A DNA stretch of 64,000 bases from Streptomyces sp. HD (GTDB lineage: Bacteria; Actinomycetota; Actinomycetes; Streptomycetales; Streptomycetaceae): assembly GCF_028369295.1 (NCBI RefSeq), contig NZ_JAQMYP010000028.1:1-64000 (forward strand). The letters run 5' to 3'. Shown here piece after piece: positions 17,964 to 26,098 of the stretch; the stretch's first letter is position 1; every line of letters starts with the position of its first letter. The notes beneath the pieces are model-generated. The model searched no databases, was not told the DNA's origin, and worked only from the letters and a program-made list of their open reading frames with translations. Made by a program: the position numbers and the translations under genes.

Positions 17964-19316
17964 ATGGGCCTGGACTTGAGCGGGCGGGCCTACCGGGCCC
18001 AGCGGTGGGCGGCGCGGACGGCGCTCGCCGCGGCAGGGCTCGCGGTGCTCGTACCGCTCGCCTATGGCGGTGTCGGCGGCGTCCTGCTGCTGGTGGCTGG
18101 GGCTGCGGGCCTGGGGCTCAGCGCGGTCGCGGTGTGGTGGACGCTGACCCTGCGCGGTCCGGTGCGCTGGGCGGCGGCCGTGCTGGCCGTGGCCCTGCCG
18201 GCGGCCCTCATCGCGCTGTTCGCGGCCACCCTGTTCTGGGCGCTGCTGATGTCCGTGGCGTTGTGGACGCTGGCCGTGTGGAGCGGCCGGTACGCGCTGC
18301 GGGGCGCGGGCGGCACGCGGGTGCGGGTGATGCGGGAGCGCAGGGCGGCGCCACCGCAGCGGGCGGTCCTGATCATGAACCCCCGCTCGGGCGGCGGGAA
18401 GGTGGACCGCTTCGCGCTCAAGGAGAAGGCCGAGCGGCTCGGCGCCGAGGTGATCCTCCTCGACCCCGATCATCATCAGGACGTCACCGCCCTGGCCCGC
18501 AAGGCCGTGGCGGACGGTGCGGACCTGCTGGGCGTCGCGGGCGGGGACGGCACCCAGGCGCGGGTCGCGGCCGTGGCCGCCGCGTACGACATCCCGTTCC
18601 TGGTGATCAGCGCCGGGACCCGCAACCACTTCGCCATGGACCTCGGCCTCGACCGCGAGGACCCCGCCGCCTGCCTCGACGCCCTCACCGACGGCGTGGA
18701 GCTGCGCGTCGACCTCGGGTTCGCGAGCGGCCGGCCCTTCGTCAACAACGCCTCCTTCGGGGCGTACGCGGCCATCGTGCAGAGCCCCGGCTATCGCGAC
18801 GACAAGATCGGCACCAGCCTGGAGCTGCTCCCCGACCTGCTCACCCGCCAGCAGGGAGCGCGACTGACGGCCCGTGCGTCGGGCACGACGCTCGACGCCC
18901 CGCATGCCGTGCTGGTCAGCAACAACCCCTACCGCACGGACGACCCCTTCGGGCTGGGGCGGCGCGACCGCCTCGACGCGGCCGTCCTGGGCGTCCTGGG
19001 CATCAGGGTGGACAGCGCGGCCGAGGCCGCCGCACTGCTTCTGGACCCCGCCCCGAGCGGCCTGACCATCCTGACCGCGACCGAGGTGGTCATCGAGGCC
19101 GACCGCGAGGAGATCGAGGCCGGTATCGACGGCGAGGCCCTCGTGCTGCCCGCCCCCGTCCACTGCCGCATCACCCCCGGCGCCCTGCGCGTCCGGGTAC
19201 CCCGCAAACGCCCCGGCGTCCCGCCGCGCGCACCGCGGCTGGACTGGCGCCGCCTGCGCAAACTGGCCGCGACGGTGGGTCGCACGGCGGTGCATCGCCG
19301 AGGGCCGTTCATCTGA
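17964..19316 (+). CDS. Diacylglycerol kinase family lipid kinase with N-terminal membrane helices
   Basis: A 450-residue protein with three or four N-terminal transmembrane helices (about 15-110) followed by a YegS/DgkB-type lipid kinase domain. Kinase landmarks: IMNPRSGGGKVDRF (about residue 135), the nucleotide-binding GVAGGDGTQARVA (about 192), and VISAGTRNHFAMDLGL. Likely phosphorylates diacylglycerol or a related lipid at the membrane. The ATG at 17964 is preferred over 17940 because GGGAGG sits just before it. The gene ends within a 38-base tandem repeat that also duplicates its stop codon. Confidence 0.85.
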   Translation: MGLDLSGRAYRAQRWAARTALAAAGLAVLVPLAYGGVGGVLLLVAGAAGLGLSAVAVWWTLTLRGPVRWAAAVLAVALPAALIALFAATLFWALLMSVALWTLAVWSGRYALRGAGGTRVRVMRERRAAPPQRAVLIMNPRSGGGKVDRFALKEKAERLGAEVILLDPDHHQDVTALARKAVADGADLLGVAGGDGTQARVAAVAAAYDIPFLVISAGTRNHFAMDLGLDREDPAACLDALTDGVELRVDLGFASGRPFVNNASFGAYAAIVQSPGYRDDKIGTSLELLPDLLTRQQGARLTARASGTTLDAPHAVLVSNNPYRTDDPFGLGRRDRLDAAVLGVLGIRVDSAAEAAALLLDPAPSGLTILTATEVVIEADREEIEAGIDGEALVLPAPVHCRITPGALRVRVPRKRPGVPPRAPRLDWRRLRKLAATVGRTAVHRRGPFI

Positions 19317-19462
19317 CACCACCGCCCGGCCTGCCGTGTACGCCGTTCATCTGACGCCGCAACTCGGCCTGCCGCGCGCCCCGTTCATCTGACGCCGCAA
19401 CTCGGCCTGCCATGTACGCCGTTCGTCCAACGCCGCCGCCCGGCCTGCCGTGTGCCCCGTTC
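19305..19462. repeat. 38-bp tandem repeat spanning two convergent gene ends
   Basis: The hexamer ccgttc recurs at 19305, 19343, 19381, 19419 and 19457, an exact 38-base period of about four units. The first unit contains the last codons and stop of the lipid kinase gene; the final partial unit touches the stop of the convergent membrane protein gene. Units share ccgttcatctgacgccgcaa and cggcctgcc. Since 38 is not a multiple of three, the array can grow without altering either protein. Confidence 0.92.
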
Positions 19463-19853
19463 AGTTCTTCGGTACCTCGGCGAGGGAGAGCAGGCCCCCG
19501 AGCACGGCGAACAGGGCGCAGTACAGGACGGTTTCGGTGGCTGGGACGCCCGCGTCCTCGATGATGTGGCCGCCGATGAACGGCCAGGCCAGCGCGCCGC
19601 CGAACACGAGCAGATGGTTGCCCCGCTCGCGCACCGCGCGCATCCCCGCCCACAGCAGCAGCGGCATCGACGCCACGCCGGCGATCTGCGCCAGCACTGC
19701 CTCCAGGAATCCGGTACCGAAGTTGGAGTCGGGCCCGGCCTGCGCGCGATCGGCCCACTCCCGTGCCGATGTCCAGATCCAGTAGCAGAGGGCGGCGGCC
19801 GCCGCCGACACCAGCAGGCCCTTGAGCCAGCGCGGGACCCTGGTCCTCGTCAT
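19461..19853 (-). CDS. Small hypothetical membrane protein
   Basis: A 130-residue protein with three or four predicted helices (GLLVSAAAAALCYWIW, FLEAVLAQIAGVASMPLLLW, HLLVFGGALAWPFIGG and VLYCALFAVLGGLLSLA). The N-terminus is basic (MTRTRVPRWLK), placing it inside. It ends VPKN at the edge of the 38-base repeat array. No recognised family. Confidence 0.75.
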   Translation of the reverse strand: MTRTRVPRWLKGLLVSAAAAALCYWIWTSAREWADRAQAGPDSNFGTGFLEAVLAQIAGVASMPLLLWAGMRAVRERGNHLLVFGGALAWPFIGGHIIEDAGVPATETVLYCALFAVLGGLLSLAEVPKN

Positions 19854-19877
19854 GCCCTCACCGTTTCACGATGCGGT

Positions 19878-19913
19878 GAACGGGGCCTGAGCACGCGCGC
19901 TCAGACCCCGTTC
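19878..19913 (-). terminator. Strong hairpin terminator of the SGNH protein gene
   Basis: GAACGGGG and CTGAGC, then loop ACGCGC, then GCTCAG and CCCCGTTC: a 14-bp stem with single-base bulges, 20 bases after the stop of the large SGNH gene. There is no U-tract, as is common in Streptomyces. Confidence 0.75.
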
Positions 19914-19932
19914 GATCCTTGCCGGCCGGTGA

Positions 19933-22900
19933 TCAGCCGAGCGTGTGCTCCAGTGCGTCGGCGTACAGGCCGGCGCCGGAGACCTTCGGGTGGAAGGACT
20001 TCATGGACGGTGCCACATTGCCCGGCAGCCAGTCCCAGTCGCGGTTGTCCGCCTTCGAGTGACCGGACAGGACGATGCCGTGGACCGACTCGGGGTCACC
20101 ACAGATCGCCTTCCCGGCGAACTCGTCGCGCGGGTCGGAGAAGACCGCGTTGGTGTTGTACTGGCCGTTGGCGTCGTTGACGGCGCCCTGCATCTCGCCG
20201 ACCATGACGTTCGCCATCTCGTTCAGCCAGGGCGCCTCCTCGGTGCCGACACCCGGGATGCACTGGCCGTTGCCCTCAAGCAGCACCGGATAGCCCATCA
20301 GGACGATCCTCGCCTTCGGCGCCCGCTTGTGGATCTCGTTGAGCGTGGTGACGAGACGCGGCCGGACCTGGTCATGGAGCCACTTCGGCGCCCACTGGTC
20401 CATCGGGCCGGTCTCCCCGTCCACCGTCCCTCCGGTGTCGGGGTCCTTGTTCTCGATGGAGTCGTCGTTGCACACGGTCAGGGCCGTGATGCAGTGGATG
20501 AAGATGTCGGTGAACCGGGCGTCGTTGCCGCCGATCGACAGCATGACCATCGTGGTGTTCTGGTCCAGGTAGCCCTTGTCGAGCTGCCCCAGCTCGCCGT
20601 ACTGGCCGCTGCGCAGGATGTTGTAGTGGCGGGCGCCGGAGCAGGCGATGAACTGGAAGTCCATGGAGGAGTCACGGTCGTCCGCCATGGCCCCGATGGA
20701 CTTCGACGCCCCCGGCAGCACGGCCTGACGCGACCAGGCCTTCGTGGAGCGGTGACATTTGTTCTCGGTGTCCGGCTGCTGCTCGTCGTAGTAGTCGGAC
20801 TCGGGGTAGTAGTCGTCACCGCCGTTCTCCGAGGCGCCCTCACCCGAGGAGTAGGAGTCGCCCATCGCGACGATCTGGTGGGTGGGTTTGTTCGCCAGCG
20901 GCTGGAAGCCCACCGCGTCCCAGGCGACGTCCTCGGTGCCCTTGCCGTCCTGGGTCACGTTCGACAGGGAGACGGTGGGCGTGCCGGTGAAGTTGAACAC
21001 GCCGATCGGCACCCACTTGTTGGCCCCCACGCGTTGCGGCAGGGCCCGGTTCGGGCCGGTGGAGTCGGTGCCGCCCACCCGGTACACGGCCTGTCGGGTG
21101 TGCGCGCCGTGGTCGGGCAGTTGCACCCACACGCGCATCCAGCCGCGGTCGGACTTGTTCAGCGTCCAGGTGCCGGTGGTCTGCAGCCGGCTCGCGTCCG
21201 TCGTGCCCTGCTTGTTGGTGTGCGAGAACCAGAAGTGGTTGCCGTATCCCGCGCCGATCTGGTGCAGGTCGATGCGGGCCGACGCCGAACCGAAGTCGAA
21301 GTTGAACGAGCCGGCGGACGAGACCGAACTGCACGAGCGGGAACTGGACCCGGCGGGTGTGATGCCGTTGGCCAGGTCCTCGACGATGTACGTGCCGGAG
21401 GGCACGTCGGCCGAGCACTGCGGCGGATAGGAGTTGGCGTCCGCCTGTTCCGGATAGGTGGTGTCGAACCGGTGGATGGGGTTGCCGCACTGGGCGCTGG
21501 ACGTGCAATTCTTCCAGGTGGCGGGCTGGTGGTACCAGCACTTGAGGTAGAGCGGGTCGGATTCGTTCGGGTCGCCCGGCAGCAGGCAGGGGCCGCCGCC
21601 GGTGTTGTTGTTCGCGCCCTCGCCGATCTTCGAGGCGTCGCAGTCGTTGCTGCTGTCGCAGAACAGGCCGATCGGCGGCTTGGCGCTGGTGCGGTAGGCG
21701 TTGGTGTTCCACCAGGCGGGGCGGTAGCCGGGCTGGAAGTCACCGGGCTTGAACATCGCCGAGATCGGCCGTGCCGCCCAGCCGATCACCTTCTCCTCGT
21801 AGGGCCAGTCCTGCGGGTGCGCGGCGTGGCTGTAGTCGTCCGCGCCGGCCGCGTCCTCCAGGAAGGGGGTGCGGTTCTCCTTCCACAGCGGGTTGGCCGG
21901 GTTGTTCGTCCAGCCCACGCCCCACTTGCCGGAGGTGTTCCCGGAGTTGGACTTCGGGTAGTAGCCGCTGTTGTAGGCCCACAGTGCGTAGAACCAGTTC
22001 TCGATGTACTTGGGCGCACCGTCGTTGACGAGCATGCCGTCGGCGCGGGTCTGGTTCCACTTCTCGATCAGGATGTTCACGCCGGCGGCGATGTTCGCCG
22101 CGTAGTCGAGGGCGATCGCCTCCTGCTGGACGACGGTCTTCGTGGGCTGTCCGTGGCCGGGCAGCCGCATGCCGTCGGTGACCTGGGTGACGCCGTAACC
22201 GCAGTCCGACTTGGACCAGTTGATCGCCCAGGGGTCGGTCTGCTGGCCGTCGGAGGCGTACTCGATGCCGTAGAAGTTGCCGATCAGCGGGTTGGCGGTG
22301 ACACCGGGCACGGCGAACCGGGTCGCCTGCCACATGTTCGACTCCTGGGCGGTGATGCCGAGCATCACCTGGGCCGGAACGTGCCAGTCGGCTCCGCTGC
22401 CGCCGTTCAGGGAGGTCAGCGGGAACAGGCTCTGCGGCGCGTAGGCCGACATGCCGGTGTTCTTCCAGTTCGCCGGCCGGCTCGCGGACGCGTTGAGGTT
22501 GCCGACGATCGCCTGGTCCACGGCCCACTCGATCTGCCGCGGGGTCGGCTGGAACGCCTGCTTCTTCGGGTCGTTGCGGGGGACGGAGCAGGTGCGGTCG
22601 TCGTCGACGGGAGACGCCAGCGTCGATGCTTTACCGGAGGCGGAGGAGGAGGCAGCGGCGGCCTTGCCGGTCAGCGCCGGGCTCTGCGCGGTGGCGGCCC
22701 GCTGCGCGCCGGCGCTGCCGATCCGGTTGCCCGGAGCCGCGTCCAGCACCGTCGTCTTCCCGGTGTCCAGGGCCTTCATGGTGATGCGGGCGCCGCGCGC
22801 CGAGAAGGCGTCCTTCTGCGAGATCCGCGAGTCCTTGCCGTCGGCCCAGGCCGTGGTCAGCGCGGCCGCGCCGCGGCTGGAGATACGGGCGTCCTTGGCG

Positions 22901-23982
22901 AGGCCGCCCGGGTTGTGCACGGCACGCGGCAAGGCGCCCTTGTTCTTCGCCTCACCGGTGACGTAGACCGCGCCCTGCGGGGTCCGGTCGAGGTCGAAGC
23001 GGGTCAGCGGACCCTGGGCGAGCTGTGCGGCGCGCGCCTTGCCGTCGGCCGTCTCGACGGCCTGCTCGGTGACGCGCGAGACGGCGGCCTGGTCGGCGGC
23101 CGGGGACTGCTTGCCCGCCTTCTTGCCCGCCTCGTTCACGACGGGCAGTCGGTCGATGAAGGTGACCCCGCCGTCGGCGTCCGGCTTGAGCTGGAACGGC
23201 ACGGCGTGCGTGGGAGCGACGGTCTTCACGCTCGCCCCGTCGATCCGTACGATCGCCTTGCCGCGGGCCGCCACGATGTGGTCGCCGGCCGGGACGGCCG
23301 AGGTGACCTGGCCGGCCACTGTCGATTTCTCGGCCCTGCCCGTGCGGGCGTCGGTGGTGACCAGGCGGGTCTCCACCTTCTCGGAGGTGTTCTCGTCGGT
23401 GAGTTGGGTGAACACTGCCTGGTCACCGGTGCCGCAGCCCGGCGAGAAGTAGCCGAGCGTGGCCGTGTACGGCAGTTTGCGCACCTCGCCGTTGGTGAGG
23501 TTCACCAGGGCAGTGAAGGCACCGCGGCTCATCAGCTCCGGCTTGTTGGTGAACGTGCGCGGCGCGTACGCCACGGCGGCGTACTTGCCGGACTCGGTCA
23601 CACAGGCGTTGCCGATCCAGGTGTCGGCCTCGAACCCGGGCTCGGACAGCGAGGCGGCCGTCTTCCACTGGTAGCCGTATCTCTCGTCGGCCACCATCAC
23701 ATGGAAGCCCGTGCCGTCGCCGGAGGTGGTGAACGCCCGGTCCGTGGAGGTCCGGTAGTCCTTGCCGAGGATCGCGGCGCGCTTCTTCTCGGGGATGGCG
23801 TCGGGTCGGGGTGTCGGGTTCGTCTTCTTCTCGGAGGAGGCCCGGGGAGTGGGCTCCTCGTTGGCCGTACGGGGCAGGGGATTGGCGTAGGCCTGCGTCG
23901 TCCCGACGCCGAAGGCCACCGCCAGCGCGACGGCCATGGTCACCGGAACTCGCGCATACGACATGCTGCGTCTGCGTCTCAA
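19933..23982 (-). CDS. Large secreted SGNH/GDSL hydrolase, NocE-like, with lysozyme-like and golvesin-like domains
   Basis: A 1349-residue exported protein. A basic start and helix (VTMAVALAVAFGVGTTQAYA) form a signal peptide. Residues about 40-470 look like a beta-rich propeller-type or unassigned region. Residues about 480-680 resemble a lytic transglycosylase fold, with a candidate catalytic Glu in LGITAQESNMW. About 880-1030 looks like a golvesin-type beta-sandwich ending VAWDAVGFQPL. The C-terminal SGNH hydrolase (about 1033-1349) has nucleophile Ser in AMGDSYSSGEG, block III SIGGNDARF, and catalytic His in SFHPKVSGAGLYADAL. Related proteins include NocE. Likely cell-wall or polysaccharide ester turnover. 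The start could be TTG at 23982 or ATG at 23964. Confidence 0.82.
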   Translation of the reverse strand: MRRRRSMSYARVPVTMAVALAVAFGVGTTQAYANPLPRTANEEPTPRASSEKKTNPTPRPDAIPEKKRAAILGKDYRTSTDRAFTTSGDGTGFHVMVADERYGYQWKTAASLSEPGFEADTWIGNACVTESGKYAAVAYAPRTFTNKPELMSRGAFTALVNLTNGEVRKLPYTATLGYFSPGCGTGDQAVFTQLTDENTSEKVETRLVTTDARTGRAEKSTVAGQVTSAVPAGDHIVAARGKAIVRIDGASVKTVAPTHAVPFQLKPDADGGVTFIDRLPVVNEAGKKAGKQSPAADQAAVSRVTEQAVETADGKARAAQLAQGPLTRFDLDRTPQGAVYVTGEAKNKGALPRAVHNPGGLAKDARISSRGAAALTTAWADGKDSRISQKDAFSARGARITMKALDTGKTTVLDAAPGNRIGSAGAQRAATAQSPALTGKAAAASSSASGKASTLASPVDDDRTCSVPRNDPKKQAFQPTPRQIEWAVDQAIVGNLNASASRPANWKNTGMSAYAPQSLFPLTSLNGGSGADWHVPAQVMLGITAQESNMWQATRFAVPGVTANPLIGNFYGIEYASDGQQTDPWAINWSKSDCGYGVTQVTDGMRLPGHGQPTKTVVQQEAIALDYAANIAAGVNILIEKWNQTRADGMLVNDGAPKYIENWFYALWAYNSGYYPKSNSGNTSGKWGVGWTNNPANPLWKENRTPFLEDAAGADDYSHAAHPQDWPYEEKVIGWAARPISAMFKPGDFQPGYRPAWWNTNAYRTSAKPPIGLFCDSSNDCDASKIGEGANNNTGGGPCLLPGDPNESDPLYLKCWYHQPATWKNCTSSAQCGNPIHRFDTTYPEQADANSYPPQCSADVPSGTYIVEDLANGITPAGSSSRSCSSVSSAGSFNFDFGSASARIDLHQIGAGYGNHFWFSHTNKQGTTDASRLQTTGTWTLNKSDRGWMRVWVQLPDHGAHTRQAVYRVGGTDSTGPNRALPQRVGANKWVPIGVFNFTGTPTVSLSNVTQDGKGTEDVAWDAVGFQPLANKPTHQIVAMGDSYSSGEGASENGGDDYYPESDYYDEQQPDTENKCHRSTKAWSRQAVLPGASKSIGAMADDRDSSMDFQFIACSGARHYNILRSGQYGELGQLDKGYLDQNTTMVMLSIGGNDARFTDIFIHCITALTVCNDDSIENKDPDTGGTVDGETGPMDQWAPKWLHDQVRPRLVTTLNEIHKRAPKARIVLMGYPVLLEGNGQCIPGVGTEEAPWLNEMANVMVGEMQGAVNDANGQYNTNAVFSDPRDEFAGKAICGDPESVHGIVLSGHSKADNRDWDWLPGNVAPSMKSFHPKVSGAGLYADALEHTLG

Positions 23983-24004
23983 CTTCCTGTCTCTTTCAGG
24001 AGAT

Positions 24005-24025
24005 CATGCCCACAGCGTGGGCATG
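24005..24025 (-). promoter_or_regulatory. Perfect inverted repeat upstream of the SGNH gene
   Basis: CATGCCCA, spacer CAGCG, then TGGGCATG: 8-base perfect arms, 23 bases upstream of the TTG start. It could be an operator or a 5' leader hairpin affecting expression of the large secreted protein. The rest of the 327-base gap up to 24309 shows no convincing gene. Confidence 0.4.
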
Positions 24026-24309
24026 TGACCGCATGGGCCCACCTGGCACGGCGGGCGTGCGTCAGCATGACAGCGCAGCCTCTCCTGCCCGTCTCCGTCC
24101 GAAATCCCTACAACTCCGCGGCTCCTGCGGCCCCGTGGCCCTGTGTGACCAGGATCGATGGTTTGGCACCAGGGCGTGTATCGAAAGTGGATCTTGGTGA
24201 TGTGCTCGCTCGCCTTACTTCAGAGGTAATGGCCTCAGCCTGGCTGCGTTGGCAAGCTGGGCGATCTCTCTGCGTCGACAGGACGCGGGCCAGGATGGAG
24301 AGGTCAGCC

Positions 24310-24753
24310 ATGTCCATAGCCGCACCTACGAACACGCGCACCGTGGTTGAAGAGCTGCTGCGCAGGATCGGTGAAGGTGACGCCGAGCGCATTGCCGAGT
24401 TGTATGCCGAGCACGGCGATTGGAAGCTGGACTGGCCGGAGGCTGAGCATGGTCGTGCTGCCACGCCATGGATCCGTCACCGGTTAACCCGGGCCGACGC
24501 GGCTGCTCACTATCGTGAGATTGCCGAGCACCACATGCCGGAGCATGTGGCGACCCAGGTCGAGCGCATCCTCATCGACGGAAGCGACGCGGTCGTGCTC
24601 GGCGAGATCCGCCAGACCGCCCGGTCCACCAGACGTGCGTATCGCGCGCGGTTCGCCCTGCACCTCACCGTTGAAGACGGCCTTGTCACCCGGCACCATG
24701 TCTACGAGGACAGCCTCGCCGTCGCCCAGGCATTCGAGGCGCAGGATCAGTGA
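24310..24753 (+). CDS. SnoaL-like/NTF2-like protein
   Basis: A 147-residue protein with the NTF2-like cone fold. The pattern VEELLRRIGEGDAERIAELY, then AEHGDWKLDWP, an alpha helix HYREIAEHH, and beta strands RFALHLTVEDGLVTRHHVYED is characteristic of SnoaL-like ketosteroid isomerase-type proteins. GGAGAGG precedes the ATG. The substrate is unknown; such folds serve as isomerases, hydrolases or binding domains. Codon use is less GC-biased than in neighbouring core genes, in line with its place in an accessory pocket. Confidence 0.8.
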   Translation: MSIAAPTNTRTVVEELLRRIGEGDAERIAELYAEHGDWKLDWPEAEHGRAATPWIRHRLTRADAAAHYREIAEHHMPEHVATQVERILIDGSDAVVLGEIRQTARSTRRAYRARFALHLTVEDGLVTRHHVYEDSLAVAQAFEAQDQ

Positions 24754-24851
24754 AGGGCCCCAGGCTGATCACGAAGGTGCTGGTCACAGCTACTCGTTGA
24801 TGGCTGCGATGAGGACGGTAGCTTGGTGGCGGACGGCGAGTATCCGGAGTT

Positions 24852-24938
24852 TCCGCAGCGTTCCATCCCAAGATCGCCGGAGCACGCCTGTACGCCGACA
24901 CCCTTGAGGCTGCGCTGGGGGCATGGCCCAAGAGCTGA
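24852..24938 (+). pseudogene. 3' remnant of an SGNH hydrolase gene
   Basis: The frame reads SAAFHPKIAGARLYADTLEA and then ALGAWPKS before a TGA at 24936-24938. It matches the C-terminal block of the large SGNH protein nearby (SFHPKVSGAGLYADALEHTL), including the catalytic HP motif. A stop lies in frame 13 codons upstream of the conserved block, and no other SGNH motif precedes it, so only the tail of a paralogue remains. A strong terminator hairpin still follows it. Confidence 0.65.
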
Positions 24939-24962
24939 CCAAGGCTGCCCCCCCCCGTCAAC

Positions 24963-25003
24963 GCGCGGGGCTGTTCCCTGAGGCCATGGAACAGCCCCCG
25001 CGC
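24963..25003 (+). terminator. Long hairpin terminator after the SGNH remnant
   Basis: GCGCGGGGCTGTTCC pairs with GGAACAGCCCCCGCGC, a 15-bp stem with one bulged C and a 10-base loop. It lies 25 bases after the remnant stop codon and before the next gene. It could also stop transcripts from the SnoaL-like gene. Confidence 0.8.
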
Positions 25004-25051
25004 TCTTTGAGTTTCTGTACGGATAGCAGCAGTTCACGCACTCGGAAGAGG

Positions 25052-25873
25052 ATGGCCGCCATGGCGACCACCTCGTGGACCGTGACACTGGCGGCGGCTG
25101 TTGTGCCGGCATCTGTCGTCGCAGCGTGGCCCGGCTCGTTATCGCTGCGCCCACGGTCGAGATCCCGCGTACGCCGCGTGCTCTTCTTCCCTGTGACCAT
25201 CATCCTGGTCCTCGCCCTCGCCAGCTGTGGGCGTGCGCCCAGCGAGAAGTCCGTCCGCAAGCTGGCGGACAGCCCTGAGGCCGTCAGGGCCAGACAGCAG
25301 GTCGAAGAAGATATCCGGAACGCCATCGCCTACTGGGATGCTCACACTCCGCTCACGCTCGGTGTGGTCGCCCTGGAGGACGCGTGCGGCGGAGGGAAGG
25401 ACAAGGAGTGGTTCTTCCCCACCGGCGACGACACGTACAAGATCCGCTGCACGATGTACGTCACCGCGTACTTCGGTGCCGACCCCAAAGGTGTGGCCGA
25501 CACGATCGACGGCATCCTCGCCGCAGGCGACCCCGAGGTGTCGCCCATCCCCTTCGGCCATGACTTCATATACGCGCGCAAAGTCGTCGATTACTACCGG
25601 GGCAAGACAGGCGACCCGCAAGGGCCGGGGGCCGGCGAACCGAAGGAGTTGTTCAGCGCCGGTACGGTCACGCTCAACTGGGATCAGGTGCGTCAGAGCG
25701 GTACTCGCCAACTGATCGAGGAATTACGTCCGTGCTCCCCCAGCGATCCTCCGATGCGGCGGTGCCTGCGTGAGCCGGCCGCCACCAGTGTCGCGGACCT
25801 GCGCCGCGAGTACGGGATGGTGTTCAAACTCACCTTCCCCGCCACGAACTACTACTCCATCGTCCGGAAGTAA
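25052..25873 (+). CDS. Hypothetical secreted lipoprotein
   Basis: Up to 273 residues, start uncertain. A hydrophobic segment with a lipobox (VTIILVLALASCG) is visible but begins about 45 residues after the ATG at 25052, so the true start may be a later GTG near 25170. The mature part contains SEKSVRKLADSPEAVRARQQ, a soluble domain with two Cys (LEDACGGG and YKIRCTMYV), and a C-terminal segment ending ATNYYSIVRK. I do not recognise the family. Codon usage and the mixed surroundings suggest an acquired gene. Confidence 0.65.
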   Translation: MAAMATTSWTVTLAAAVVPASVVAAWPGSLSLRPRSRSRVRRVLFFPVTIILVLALASCGRAPSEKSVRKLADSPEAVRARQQVEEDIRNAIAYWDAHTPLTLGVVALEDACGGGKDKEWFFPTGDDTYKIRCTMYVTAYFGADPKGVADTIDGILAAGDPEVSPIPFGHDFIYARKVVDYYRGKTGDPQGPGAGEPKELFSAGTVTLNWDQVRQSGTRQLIEELRPCSPSDPPMRRCLREPAATSVADLRREYGMVFKLTFPATNYYSIVRK

Positions 25874-25879
25874 CCGGAG

Positions 25880-26080
25880 CCGTTGCGTCGAGGCTGAGCT
25901 GTTCGTGCTGCGGTTTCAGCGGGGTCTGGGCGAGCCGTGCGGCGACCTCGGCGACGGCTCGCTCGGCGGCCTGGTGCAGCGCAGAGCGGATGAGCGGCGT
26001 TCGTGGTGCCAGATCATGTCCACCAAGTGCGAGACGAGCTTGACCAGGTCGGTCCTGGTGCATTCGTGCAAGCCGGTCAG
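25880..26080 (-). other. Decayed coding sequence, unidentified
   Basis: On the minus strand two frames carry protein-like sequence in succession: LTGLHECTRTDLVKLVSHLV with DMIWHHERRSS, then a shift to LHQAAERAVAEVAARLAQTP ending LKPQHEQLSLDAT. No start or ribosome site is visible. This looks like a frameshifted fragment of an unknown gene left beside the PotD paralogue. No function is proposed. Confidence 0.3.
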
Positions 26081-26098
26081 GCTGACGACCCCGCGCCC

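Noticed and set aside
19945..24300. Very long rightward frame opposite the SGNH gene and running into the SnoaL-like gene
   Set aside because: Only the last 147 codons match a real protein family with a ribosome site. The upstream part is antisense shadow.
24100..24300. Possible transposase remnant upstream of the SnoaL-like gene
   Set aside because: No inverted repeats, DDE-type motif or recognisable transposase segment could be found in any frame.
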